A stretch of 64,000 nucleotides of DNA from Ampullaceana balthica (Eukaryota; Mollusca; Gastropoda; Lymnaeidae). The position numbers and the translations under genes were made by a program. The stretch lies in NCBI GenBank assembly GCA_944989445.1, contig CALYLW010000130.1, forward strand, positions 854,501-918,500, written 5' to 3'. The notes beneath the pieces were generated by a model, which searched no databases, had not been told where the DNA came from, and worked only from the letters and a program-made list of their open reading frames with translations. Below, piece by piece: positions 42,401 to 51,684 of this stretch; within the stretch, counting starts at the first letter, position 1; each line of letters opens with the position of its first letter.

Positions 42401-42622
42401 CTGCATATTCTAAAATATGATTCAGGATTAATAGTTAAATATAAAAAAAGATAAACTTCACCTCGGATACAGGGCCCTAATTCCATTGATACCTACTCGT
42501 TGATGATTGGAATGATTGTGTCCCCTTTGTCAACGGCCAGGCTTCCGGCAGGAAGGAAGCAGGTCTGTACGTCTATTATGAGCATGGCTGCGCGCATCAC
42601 TGACACGGCTCCATACGGGTTA
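33379..42622 (-). CDS. Nicotinamidase (isochorismatase-fold) gene, at least six exons
   Basis: The minus-strand exons at 42497-42622, 41422-41561, 39349-39557, 35832-35985, 35018-35136 and 33379-33480 join in phase to about 280 residues. Expected reaction: nicotinamide + water to nicotinate + ammonia, the first step of NAD salvage in invertebrates. Motifs: catalytic Asp in MLIIDVQTCF, metal ligands in SQDWHCPSHVSFASSHPGK, LWPDHCIEG, catalytic Lys in VIIKKGTK, SAFYDNG, and catalytic Cys in GLALDFCVKFTALDA (the family usually has GLATD(Y/F)C). Exon C carries two N-glycosylation sequons, NAS and NQT. N-terminal exons (EF-hand or signal peptide in relatives) were not found. Convergent with the Rab gene. 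Confidence 0.93.
33770..34315. repeat. 22-bp ATTTATGACAATCTCATTAT array in the last nicotinamidase intron
   Basis: About 25 imperfect units CATTTATGACAATCTCATTA. AT-rich, not at a splice edge. Confidence 0.9.
34458..34609. mobile_element. Perfect 152-bp palindromic MITE, TTA target site
   Basis: Two 75-bp arms, AGGTTGGTCCACACCTCTCA... and its complement, are perfect by eye and separated by only AA. TTA flanks both sides (34455-34457 and 34610-34612), as expected for PIF/Harbinger-type insertion. No coding capacity. RNA of this intron could fold into one long hairpin. Confidence 0.85.
35018..35136 (-). CDS. Nicotinamidase exon E
   Basis: Acceptor GTTGCCAG; encodes GYKTYTVVDATMAVAKDTEE and ALGEMDAAG, the strand-helix following the catalytic Cys. 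Two donors are possible: GCGGCAG|GTAAAT (35050, phase 1) or GACAAGG|GTAAGT (35018, phase 0). The second has the stronger consensus and gives the GPI-like ending with a well-placed stop. Confidence 0.8.
35365..35870. repeat. Minisatellite derived from the nicotinamidase exon D / intron junction
   Basis: Plus-strand unit GTACTCACCCAATTGTTTAG followed by CATCCAGTGCTATTGTT, about 37 bp, 12-13 copies. On the minus strand this is AGCACTGGATGCTAAACAAT then TGG|GTGAGTAC, the last 20-odd bases of exon D plus its 5' splice site. Confidence 0.93.
35832..35985 (-). CDS. Nicotinamidase exon D (catalytic Cys)
   Basis: Acceptor ATGTTCACAG, donor CAATTGG|GTGAGT; 154 nt. Encodes IDSYSAFYDNGRFSKTELD, INTVFVMG, LALDFCVKFTALDAKQLG. 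It holds the nucleophile Cys and is the best family signature in the gene. Confidence 0.95.
35986..36531. other. Nicotinamidase intron sequence, no exon
   Basis: Contains ACATGTGTCACTAAC-type loose repeats (36030-36150). Nothing else recognised. Confidence 0.4.
36532..37640. repeat. 18-bp minisatellite AGCTTTCATTACCATACC
   Basis: About 61 copies, very homogeneous, with one irregular junction at 37286-37302. Because 18 is a multiple of three and the unit has no stop in several frames, long repetitive open frames appear on both strands. They have no splice or homology support. Lies in the nicotinamidase C-D intron. Confidence 0.97.
37641..38474. other. Nicotinamidase intron, AT-rich, no exon
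   Basis: No recognised element. The sequence is AT-rich with CATGGATTTG direct repeats near 38095. Confidence 0.4.
38475..38669. mobile_element. hAT-type MITE with exact target duplication
   Basis: 195 bp. Ends CAGGGGTCTCCAAACT and AGTTTGGAGACCCCTG are perfect inverted repeats. TGCTAGTC is duplicated at 38467-38474 and 38670-38677. Confidence 0.9.
38873..39165 (-). mobile_element. tRNA-derived SINE in the nicotinamidase C-D intron
   Basis: Same family as 18003-18285: TTATCTATACAGACGCTCCT tail complement, GTGACGCAGCGTTCACAGG body, tRNA-like head near 39100-39165 (complement of GCCACTCGAA.. box A region). Confidence 0.85.
39349..39557 (-). CDS. Nicotinamidase exon C
   Basis: Acceptor GGTCCTAG, donor TGCCAG|GTATGA; 209 nt. 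Encodes TLCSNASNQTTVPGVLTC (family-variable, two N-glycosylation sequons), LQQMLWPDHCIEG, DLIVRPRDVIIKKGTKCQ with the catalytic Lys. Phases match exons B and D. Confidence 0.93.
39800..40015 (+). mobile_element. LINE family A 3' end fragment
   Basis: Plus orientation: TCTTATTCCGTAAGCAAGAA, then ATAGATAGGCGTAGGACGCA..., ending in AGAAGGAGCGTATGTAAC. Truncated copy in the nicotinamidase B-C intron. Confidence 0.8.
40372..41262 (-). mobile_element. LINE family A, RT C-terminal part and 3' end
   Basis: 5'-truncated non-LTR retrotransposon on the minus strand. Decayed frames in order: KVRLFADDCITYRTI (RT catalytic FADD, about 41230), WETNWSMSFHPEKC, YLTLVRPVLEYASSVWDPST, RRTKGKVVIIHK, FFPSGIRAWNGLPEE near the C-terminus, then 3' UTR ending in GATAA-type repeats. 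CR1/Jockey-like by motif order. Broken by stops and frameshifts. Confidence 0.85.
41422..41561 (-). CDS. Nicotinamidase exon B (metal-binding histidines)
   Basis: Acceptor CTGTGTCCACAG, donor ACTAACG|GTAAGA; 140 nt. Encodes LRRDSGQHFQLVVLSQDWHC and PSHVSFASSHPGKKLFETV, containing the Asp/His/His metal site of nicotinamidases. Its acceptor is directly preceded by a 30-bp minisatellite. Confidence 0.94.
41570..42262. repeat. 30-bp minisatellite abutting the exon B acceptor
   Basis: Plus-strand unit GACATAGAGTGGACAGGACA plus TGACAGTGTG, about 22 copies. On the minus strand the units read CTCTATGTCCACACTG, and the junction itself is CTCTGTGTCCACAG|CC. The array therefore starts at the 3' splice site of exon B. 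CPLYVHTVMS and CHVLSTLCPH frames are artefacts. Confidence 0.93.
42497..42622 (-). CDS. Nicotinamidase exon A (catalytic Asp), 5'-most exon found
   Basis: Acceptor CCTTAACCCTCAG, donor ATCAACGA|GTAGGT; 126 nt. Encodes NPYGAVSVMRAAMLIIDVQT and CFLPAGSLAVDKGDTIIPII. The NP...A(M/L)(L/I)I(I/V)D.Q order matches insect and other invertebrate nicotinamidases. It starts in phase 2, so at least one upstream exon exists. Confidence 0.9.
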
Positions 42623-43859
42623 CTGAGGGTTAAGGTCAGGACAAGGGTCACGGTGATGACGTCATTAAAAACCCTAAACGAATGGGTGAGAGAGGATAAC
42701 TTTCAGACATCATTCACCAACACATAGAATAAATTGATGCCTTTTTGACATCATTCACAAATAGGGCATTGCAAGATGTCCTTTTGACATTCGTATTTTT
42801 TCCTTTAAAAAAAAACATTACAGGCGATCCTTCTATAGCATATGATTCTTACGTCCTACGTTGTTATAAAGAACGCTCAGAGCATGCTGATCTGTTAGCA
42901 AGTGACGCAGCATTCACAGGCCACGGCTATGAGGGGATCGTGTGGTACAATGCCCAGCCACCTTTGTTTTCTTACACTTGTGTCATTCAACATTATGATA
43001 TGGGAGGCGTTATACGGAGATTTCTTTTTTAAAAAACAAACAAAATTTTCGTTCAAATTTAGTATAGTCTATATGTACCTATCATAGCTTTCAAAAAGAT
43101 TTATGCTTTTAAAATTACTTTGGTAAAAGCAAAGAGAACGGTGCGCTCGATAAATCGTATTTTTGGTTGTTATATTTGTTTTGTTTTTCTATTTTAATTA
43201 AAAAAAATAGACAACTTAACCTAACCCAGACCCTAAAACTGAAACTACAATCTTAAAAAAAAGACTCAATCTCGAACCTCCACTTGACACTTAGAGTTCA
43301 AGAATCTAATGCCCTAACCCTGAGACCACAGAAGCTCATGAATGGTAGGAATTTAAAAAAAAATCTTATATCAAATCGGCAAGTAGTCACATGACCAGCC
43401 AAAAACCTTTGCGTATGACGCTAAGAATCCTGGTAAATAACTGTCTATGATGCCCAGCGTTATACGGAGATATATCCGAATAATCACTTCGTTATGATAT
43501 TCAGTTTCTAGGATGATTCGTGATGTCTTCTCCGTTAGTTTGAGGTATTGGTTGTATTCGTTGTTACCACACTTTAAGCTTTTTTCTTTCTGATAACCCG
43601 GCGCATTGATTAACACGCGCAAACGCAGAATTAAAACATGGTAAAGCCTTAAAAAAAATTGGAAACTCTCAGCTGAGAACAGAAGCGATCATAATACAAT
43701 GGAGCAATGGATTTGTCAGGCAAAAGACATTAAGTCCCAGCAGAAACCAAATCTTATTACTGCCTGATCCTGGCAAGTGTTATGACTATTTGCAATGAAA
43801 TAAGGCGGACGTCTGTAACGTGTCTTCTTGTCCGAAGCTATATTAGATTAAAAATCCGT
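42623..43859. other. No exon confirmed; SINE remnant at 42820-42970
   Basis: 42820-42970 is a degraded SINE (GCAAGTGACGCAGCATTCAC, CACGGCTATGAGG). Upstream nicotinamidase exons may lie here or beyond. An 84-codon minus frame at 43371-43622 has no recognisable domain. Confidence 0.45.
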
Positions 43860-44080
43860 TGTCATGATTAAACAAACCGCTGTTATTACTGAACAATCCT
43901 TTGTAATGATTGAAAATACCTTGTCGTGATTGAACAATCCCTTGTCATGATTGAGAAATCTCGTGCCAGTATTGAACAATTCCTTGTCATCGTTGAACAA
44001 GCACGTGCTCGTATTGAACAATTCCTTGTAATTATTGAACAAGGCCTTGTAATGATTAAACTATCACGTGAAGGTTTTGA
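43860..44080. repeat. 21-bp CCTTGTCATGATTGAACAAT array
   Basis: About ten imperfect units CCTTGTCATGATTGAACAAT. Confidence 0.85.
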
Positions 44081-45264
44081 ACAATGACATTTGAGGATTT
44101 TGTGATTTTCTAGATAAAAGTTCTTTACTTTATAAATTATATTATTTACATTTTGGTATGCGGACTTGTAAAATGTGTTAATAAATTTATCACAAACAGA
44201 GAAATGTCGGTGAAAAGTTTCAGACAAAGTGTCACAACAAATCAATGTGTTACGATAAATCCGCGTGTCACAACATATCCGTGTGTCACGGAAAAATCAG
44301 TTTTTCCACTGCCAGAAAACATGATGAGTTATTTCTTCAGACCAGAAACGACACTAAATGTCTTGTCCGACATTTCAAGACCCGAGAAATATTGGCACAG
44401 TGGTTTTCATAAAATGTGTGTGTGTGGGGGGGGGGTGTAGAAAAAAGTATACCCCAATTCCTCCCCCTCCCAAAGGCAACAATTCTTATGTAAGGAGTAG
44501 CTGCATTTTCTAACTAATTCAGAACTTCTTTCTTGGAAGGGGCAGGGTAAAAAAGGCCCCTGCACCCCTGGCTTCACTTACCCTAATTACGCCGATGTTA
44601 ATGTGTGTGCTGTTCCGACATTTCCAAGAAATATTGAAAATTAAGTTTTCCAGCGAACTCTCGGAGCCAAGCCCCGCGATTTAAAATCATTACAGAAGTA
44701 CATGTATCATGTAATTTATTTGTTACAATACTCTCACTGCTAATTCACTAAAGCTAACCACTCCTAATGATCAACTTACATGGTTGGGCAGGACTTCACT
44801 TTTAATAGCACAGACTTCACTTTTTATCAGACTGACGATAATAGCACGAGAAAGGTAAAACAAACATTTGGGCCCCAACCACAGACACACACCTGCCCCC
44901 ACACTTATCCCACACACACTTTTAAGCTTACTCGCTGTAAGTCTATGTACACACACATACACATACACACACACATCCATGGGACAAACTTTAGTATAAA
45001 CACTTCCACTTTTCATATCTAATGCTGTGGGCCGACAAGAAAGTCTGGTGTAAAAATATCAACCGCGTGCTGGTCTGTATTAGTTTAAAAGCCATCAGCA
45101 GAGCCACACTTTTACATATTACAACACATTACAAACATTTTGTGTTAGAGGCAGTCAGAAATGTAGTTAGAAACTTGGATAAAATAAATGATAAATTTTA
45201 AAGGAATTAGCAACAAAGCACAACCCAGTTGAAACCATTAATATAAGAAGACGACTGAACTAAA
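44081..45264. other. No gene seen
   Basis: Includes a G-run near 44425, CACACA-rich stretch 44880-44975 and unique AT-rich DNA. Open frames here lack splice support. Confidence 0.4.
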
Positions 45265-45372
45265 AGCGCTCACAGGCCACGGGTATGAGGGTTTCAACGC
45301 TAATCAACCCGACCACCTTTGTTACCTAACTTTTTTTAGGTACCCATTCGGAGCTGGGTGGACTCAGAATAT
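45265..45372 (-). mobile_element. SINE fragment
   Basis: The internal body only: TCACAGGCCACGGGTATGAG through TACCCATTCGGAGCTGGGTG. Head and tail are missing. Confidence 0.75.
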
Positions 45373-46630
45373 TCCGCGTTTCTTTTTGGGTGTTCCCTCT
45401 CTAGGCAAAGTGGTCCATCTCTAGGCAAAGTGGTCCATCTCTAGACAAAGTGTTCCATCTCTTGACATAATTTATATGAACGCGGGTCGGAAAAACTGTG
45501 TGATGAATAGGGGTTGTCATTATTTACCGGAAGTCTTATAATAGAATAAAATAAAAATCTGTTTACATCCTGTTAGTGTGTAAGGACAGTTACTAAACTT
45601 GTTTTCGTTATTCCTATATAAATTGAGCTTTTTGTGTAGCCAAAAACTTGTTTACAAGCGTTTTTTTAAAGGAAATTTTATATTTCCAAAAAATTAGGAT
45701 TTTCTGTCCGCAGTCTTTCCAAACACATGCGTGTATGTATAGTAAACATTTTGTTGGAGGAAAAGGTCCTACAGAAAATGTTCAAAACCTTGATTTTATA
45801 CAATTTTTAATAAAAATATAAGTATAAAGGTTATATTATTTGATTTATTATATAATGCGAATTAGAACATCCTTGCGAGAGTGAATTTAATTTAATATGT
45901 AAATGTATCAGTGACTATGAATATACTTTTTTAGTTCATTCGCTCGTTCGCCCATGAATTTTATTCATTCATATTATTTACTTTACTACTAATACTAATG
46001 ATGTAATTATAATTAAAGTCATAATCTTATTGTTAGTTTATCTATATCTTAAAACTCGGGGCCGGGGGCCCAAAATGTAGTTTTTTCCTTATATGAGCTA
46101 TATAAAATATAAAAATAAAAAATTATCCATTTCCCCCGTATAGGTAGAAGCATGAAACTTTCGGTGGTTGTTAAGTAACATTTGGCGATGGTAACAGGTA
46201 AACAAATTATATAAATTATCACTTACTGGGGGCTGGGGGCCCAAATGTAGTTTTTTTTTCATTATATTTAAAACTGACTCAACACTAATTCTCCAACTTC
46301 CCGTGAAGGTAGAAGCATGAAACTTTGGGGAACTTGCTGAATACACCATTATGACTTAAGTGGTGAAAAAGAATGTAAAGAAACCGTTTTTTTTCCTTAG
46401 ATGGGCTATATAAAAATGAATCAACACTAATTCCTCATCTTCCCGTGTAGGTAGAAGCATGAAAGTTTGGAAAGTTGTTGAGTACCCTCCCGCAATGGTA
46501 ACAGTCTAAAAAAATATAAAATTATCACTAACTGGGGGGGGCCCAAACGTTTACACTCATTAAAAAAATGCTTAGGCTTATTTAGTTAAACTGTTCAATT
46601 AAAATATCAATATAATGTTAAATTATGTGA
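45373..46630. other. No gene seen; short repeats
   Basis: 45405-45465 has three to four copies of CTCTAGGCAAAGTGGTCCAT. 46100-46480 holds three loose copies of a block with GTAGAAGCATGAAACTTT, an internal direct repeat of unknown origin. Confidence 0.5.
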
Positions 46631-47134
46631 TCTATATATATAATTCTCTTCGTGGTCGGACCCTGCGAGACAAGCTGAAAGTATGTTCAACAGATACTAA
46701 TTTTAGAAAGCAGCGCATCAAATTACTCCACCAATGCATCAAAAGGTGTGCAAATTAAATATGCGATGTAAAAAAGGAATTATATGACGTAATTGTTTTC
46801 GCTGATATTTTAATTTTGTAAAAAGGGAACAATGTAAAAAGTTATAAAATATTTTGTGTACATTTCAGAAAGTTTAATATTTCGTATTGATCAAACAAGG
46901 ACAAGTTAGTTGGGATTTTGAAAAAGGTGCATTTTTTCAAAATAAATAGATTTCAGCTGAACACTTCCGTCATTTTTTACGGGTGATACGCCGCGGGTCT
47001 CTCCAGAGTTCCTTCTTTTCATTCACTCACAGTCGTTTTCCCAAACACACCCCATTTTGACAACTGTGTCTTTCAGGAAGTCTTCATCCGTCACTAAATC
47101 ATTAGCGGCGTATGGTACGCCGCGGGTCAGCTAG
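46631..47134 (+). mobile_element. Non-autonomous Helitron
   Basis: 504 bp. It starts TCTATATATATAATTCTCTT directly after A and ends CTAG directly before T, the A^T insertion rule. An 8-bp stem GCGGCGTA/TACGCCGC with a 3-nt loop (47105-47123) lies 7 nt before CTAG. No inverted termini or target duplication, as expected. A related piece is at 61680-61940. Confidence 0.88.
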
Positions 47135-47849
47135 TATATTATATTGTGTGAAATGGAACGTCCTTGCAAGTATGATTTATGTAAATGAATTAGTGACTCT
47201 GCTCTGACTGAGGCTCTAGTTTTAGTTCATTTGCTCGTTATTCCGTGAACTTTATTATTTCATACTATTTACTACTAATAATAATGATGTAATTATAATT
47301 AAGGTCATAATCTTAGTGTAAATTTATTACTAATAAATACCAAGGCATTTATTTTTATAAGTACCAAGGAAAACAATCAATATTAAAATAAATATATATT
47401 ATATTTGTTAATAATTGACTACTATTAAGCTAGGACTAGTGTTTACCGTAGTTACGACTATCGAACGATCGCTTACACTCATCTTTAAAAATGTTTAGGC
47501 TTATTTCTTTAAGTTTTAAGTCTTCAACATTTAAATAATTTATTCAGCTGCAAAACTAAGTGTAAAGAAATATTTTTTTTGCTTAAAAAATTGCACCTAG
47601 AAGATCGTTTTTAGTGAGATTAGTGTATCAAAATACACTGTTGTAATGGATGTTTAAGAAATGATTGAACTGAATCTAAATATAGCCCAATGACCGAATG
47701 AGTAATGACGTTTTCCGGTCATACAAATGACTAACCCTATGGGGGAAAATTAAACAGTGATCGTCCTCACCTCCTCACCAGCATAGCCTCTCTTTGGAGT
47801 TCTCTTAAGATAACTGTATGTCTACTTGGATTGATTGTTTATGTCTCAT
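47135..47849. other. No gene seen
   Basis: AT-rich; partly repeats words of 45900-46030 (ATAATGATGTAATTATAATT), suggesting that the flanks of the Helitron are themselves a duplicated segment. Confidence 0.4.
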
Positions 47850-47975
47850 TTATGTTGGTGTATCTCATTGTTTGGATGTGTCTCATTGTTTGGATGTGTC
47901 TCATTGTTTGGTGTATCTCATTGTTTGGATGTGTCTCATTGTTTGGTGTATCTCATTGTTTGGATGTGTCTCATC
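47850..47975. repeat. GGATGTGTCTCATTGTTT array
   Basis: Seven alternating units GGATGTGTCTCATTGTTT and GGTGTATCTCATTGTTT. Confidence 0.9.
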
Positions 47976-47985
47976 GTATTGAGAT

Positions 47986-48240
47986 ATGTCGCTAATCTCC
48001 GTGGATACATCACCACGTTTATCCTCTAACATGGATTTGTTGGATTACGAAGCTGTGAATTATTTCACAAAATGCCCCATTCTGAAAAAGGTCAAAGTCT
48101 ATGATAATATTTCATGTTTTAATCATAGCAGCGATCTGTTCCCACCCAACTCCAAAGAAAACATCCACGTTATTTCAAGCATGAGCAGCCAGTATACACA
48201 AGCAATAATTGTTTTACAAATGAACATTACCACACACGAA
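47986..48240 (+). CDS. Candidate first coding exon, unrecognised
   Basis: From ATG at 47986, 85 codons to a donor-like CACGAA|GTAAGC in phase 0. Contains MDLLDYEAVNYFTKCPILKK and SSDLFPPNSKENIHVISSMS, a mixed high-complexity composition unlike nearby non-coding DNA. No domain recognised and no second exon found, so this may be chance. It begins right after the 47850-47975 array. Confidence 0.3.
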
Positions 48241-48299
48241 GTAAGCTACAATCAATGATTTAAAAATTAAATTATACTAATCCTTTATTTAAGTGATAA

Positions 48300-49608
48300 A
48301 CGTAGCTTATGTACACTGTAATGTCGTTATATGTTGTAGTTATGATATATATGATTTACATTGATTATTATAATGTAAGTTTTAAATTGGTTATTATATG
48401 TTTATAACTTTTTATATGAAGCGCTTTGAGCCCAGCTACTTGCTGGGGTACATCACTATATAAATTATCAAATTATTATTATTATTATTAATATTAAGAA
48501 GGAGCTGAAATTGAAAACAAAAAATCCTGAATGTATCAGAACAACTCTTGGAACCTATAGTTTCCTCATGTTATCTTATAAGGAATAACTGGCACTACGC
48601 CTATTAATGTTGGCAAATACTGGGTTGGTCTTATCTATGCCACTCGGTCTTTGTTCTCTTGACTATAACAGTTGGGTGTAAGTTGTACAATTGACAGTTG
48701 ACTTCAGGTGTTCATAGAGATCAACCCATGGCCCAATTCACGTTTGACTTAAGTTGTGCATACACATTTGTGAGAAATTGAACACACAAAAAATGACTTA
48801 AGTCATCACTATTATCAGAATCACCGGGGAGTCCCGGTGCGATATCTGCTATGAGGTATTGTGGCCGTGTTAAAAGTTGGATGCCAGAAACCACGTCAGT
48901 AAAGCTTTGAGACAATTATTAAATACAGGGATAGGGGCTGGGCGGGGATGTAAATGTAGTAAACGGTAACCACGAATTAAGCACAATACTTACTAGAGTT
49001 CAAAGTTCACACGGGTCACGGTAAATCACGCATTGTTAATTATCTACATTCAACTTCCTGGAGTCGAGTTTAAAAACTAAAACAAAACAAACTCTAATTG
49101 TAAAAGGTAGACAACCATGGCCTGGCTTATGTCTCTCCCTCTCATTGTCTCTCTCTCTCTCCCTCTATGTCTCTCTCTCCAACGTACCCCATAGAATCTC
49201 GCAGTAGAGGATTGCTGCTCATTCTGAAAGTCTGCAGGCTACCATTGCTGATATTAACGAAATTTCTAGTTAGAGATTTATTTGTGGAGATAAAAATTAC
49301 GTCATTAGTTTTCCAAAGAAGAATGAATCTTAGTACTTTTTACTTCAATTTTTTTTTAAAACAACACTTCTATTTAAGGAATTTTTCTAGGATGTGTGAA
49401 AAGTGAATGGTAAACAGATACAAACAAACAAACAAATGGATGTCGGATGCTTGGAGAATGAAGTTTTTGTAGTTATACAAGAGTTGTATAAAAATGTTTA
49501 TGACCTTTAAAGCTTCCTTCAATAACTGGAAGTTTACATATAATTAGAGTTACCCTCCAACAATGCAATGATTAAGTCAGAAACACAACACATCTTGTTT
49601 GCTTTTAG
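48300..49608. other. No gene seen; possible retroposon 3' end near 48420-48490
   Basis: AAGCGCTTTGAGCCCAGC and ATCACTATATAAATTATC followed by an ATT-trinucleotide run resemble the 3' end of dispersed retroposons. The complementary arrangement occurs at 52280-52325. 49135-49180 is a TCTC microsatellite. Confidence 0.4.
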
Positions 49609-49845
49609 TTTTAGACAAACATAAAACAACTAGCAACAAAGGTCCGTCCAAGGACGGGAATAAGTGTAGGGTGACCTGTGAAGTTCAACCTTCCCCTCCC
49701 CACACCGCGGTCCGTCCCAAGACTCTACCCCCACCCCAACACCGCGGTATATCGAGAGATCCTACATCCCCTCCACCGCGGTTTGTTGAGAAACCCGCCG
49801 TCTCGACCGGCCATATATGTGTATCACGTCAAAAATACTATACAT
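49609..49845 (+). CDS. Candidate last exon, Pro-rich, truncated by a hAT MITE
   Basis: Acceptor TTTGCTTTTAG; 79 codons, including LDKHKTTSNKGPSKDGNKCR and LPPPQHRGISRDPTSPPPRF. Without the MITE at 49846-50063 the frame would end YYT followed by one residue and TAG, with AATAAA about 15 nt later, a sensible gene end. With the MITE it runs about 37 codons into the element before stopping. Function unknown; upstream exons not found. Three CCACCGCGGT-like words give it a repetitive feel, so caution. Confidence 0.35.
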
Positions 49846-50063
49846 CAGGGGTGGGCAAACTTTTTAGGGCGAGGGCCACATTAGTAAGAAATGAAACATC
49901 AAGGGGTCGCACCTTATCAAAATTTAGCATCGATTCAAGTACAAACATCCATCTTTAACATAAATTTATTGATTTTTTCGATACCATCGCAGACTTCCGC
50001 GGGCCCCAAAGAACACCGTAGCGTACCGCATGCGGCCCGCGGGCCGTAGTCTGCCCACCCCTG
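49846..50063. mobile_element. hAT-type MITE at the end of a candidate exon
   Basis: 218 bp. Ends CAGGGGTGGGCAAACT and AGTCTGCCCACCCCTG; target duplication CTATACAT exact (49838-49845 and 50064-50071). Confidence 0.9.
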
Positions 50064-50264
50064 CTATACATTATAGTTATAATAAATTAAACAACCCCTT
50101 AAAAACAAAGTTTTTGACTATAAATCCTTTATATATGAGATATAACTAAAAGTATTTATTATGTTCAAACGCGAAAAACATTGACAGACTGAAACTGTCT
50201 TAACTTCCCTTTGCTGTAAAACGGGGCCGGGGGGGGAGGTGTGGTCACGGAAGGCTGGACTGAA

Positions 50265-50520
50265 CTCGTGACGCGTGCATGCGCCGCTACATATAGTTAT
50301 ATAGAGATTAACTAAAAATGCATTAATTTAATTACGGTGCATTCGATCGATCTGAAATTTTAATACGATGCATTGTTAGGTGACACGAGTCTATGTGCGA
50401 AATTTTAACTAGATAACATCACTGGAAGTGTGTCATTTTTTACTTTTGTTTTTCCGCCGCCCGCGAACGACAGACAGAGAGAGATGACGACAAGATTTCA
50501 AAGTTAATATAAGGGATTTA
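50265..50520. repeat. Dispersed repeat shared with 61950-62200
   Basis: Both contain ATTAATTTAATTAC followed by CATTCGATCGATCTGAAATT. A moderately diverged pair of an unidentified element, perhaps Helitron-associated because the second copy adjoins Helitron-like sequence. Confidence 0.65.
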
Positions 50521-51337
50521 ATAACCCGTAAAAGTAAAAGCAAAGTTTTTGACTTCAAATCCCAACTCGCATCGCTCAAAATAAACTCTTGGAAAAAAGT
50601 GCACCGAAAATAACTCGTTTTGAACGTCGTTCAAAATGTAAATGAGATTTAATTTTTCTCCGCCATTGACTGGGTGTAGGAGTCTGTAGGAGTTTGAGGG
50701 ATCAATCGCTATCGATGACCGACATAACATTGCCTTTTATTATCTAGGATTATTATATAGGACTAGATGTCACTTTGATTTGCAAGATTTAAACACAAGC
50801 AAAGAATCAGCGGCGTATCGTGGGTATTTTCCGCCCGGGGCAGAACCCAGTTTGCCCCCCCCCCGAAAAAATATTTTGATGCTATAAAAAAAGAAGTTTT
50901 ATTTCTTAAATTTGAAATTAATAAGGACGCTATACATTTTATGTTAGAAATAAATAGAAGAGCTTTCATTTCTTGATTAAAATTGAATTTTAATTTTATT
51001 TATTTTTTATTTTTTTTTAAATTTCATGGCACAAACTTAGACATTTCAATATTGTCACCCATGCCATGCTCAATAGCCAAAATATCTTTGTTGATCGCAA
51101 TTACTTTTTAATTTTTAATTAACTTAAATTTAGAGACACTCCTCTTACAGCTGGCATTATTATCACAGTTGTTAGAAATATTCATTATTAATTAGGGCTG
51201 TTATCGATTAATTTAAATTTAATCATTACATTTTGAAAAATTATAGATTAATTAATCGATAATTTCGATTAAAGCCAAAAATAGTAATTTATAACGTCAT
51301 TAAACTGAACATTTCTCACGGACATTGAAAATTAAGA

Positions 51338-51577
51338 TCACATGTATTTTGAAATAAATTTTATGACAATGTGTTGATACTTGATCGGATATTTGTGCTG
51401 AAGGTGGTACGTCAGCGATGTATTTGATCCTTTAAAAGAGAATTGTTTATGGCAGTGAACACAGTAAACTTTTTCACCGTCTTCGACTTTGCCATCCACA
51501 GTTAGCTTAAAAACTAAATTTGTGCTCAACTTTCTAGTTATATGTTTAAATTTAAATGCGCTGATGCTGTCAGCCAT
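51338..51577 (-). pseudogene. BED-type zinc finger of a hAT transposase
   Basis: 79-codon frame from ATG: VFKLTVDGKVEDGEKVYCVH, CHKQFSFKGSNTSLTYHLQH then KYP. Pattern C-x2-C-x(15-20)-H-x3-H with aromatic residues is a BED finger, which binds the transposon ends. The catalytic domain downstream is absent, so the transposase is truncated. It sits inside a hAT with intact ends, supporting the assignment. Confidence 0.75.
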
Positions 51578-51684
51578 TTTTTAGTTGATGTCTGCCGGTC
51601 CACATAAAGTAATAAAATAAATTATAATATTACGCGGGAGAAGTTTGTACGTAAAAAAATTTATAAATTATTATTACATATTAT

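Noticed and set aside
43371..43622. 84-codon minus frame with mixed composition upstream of nicotinamidase
   Set aside because: No acceptor/donor pair in phase with exon A and no recognisable EF-hand or signal peptide. It could not be supported as a 5' exon.
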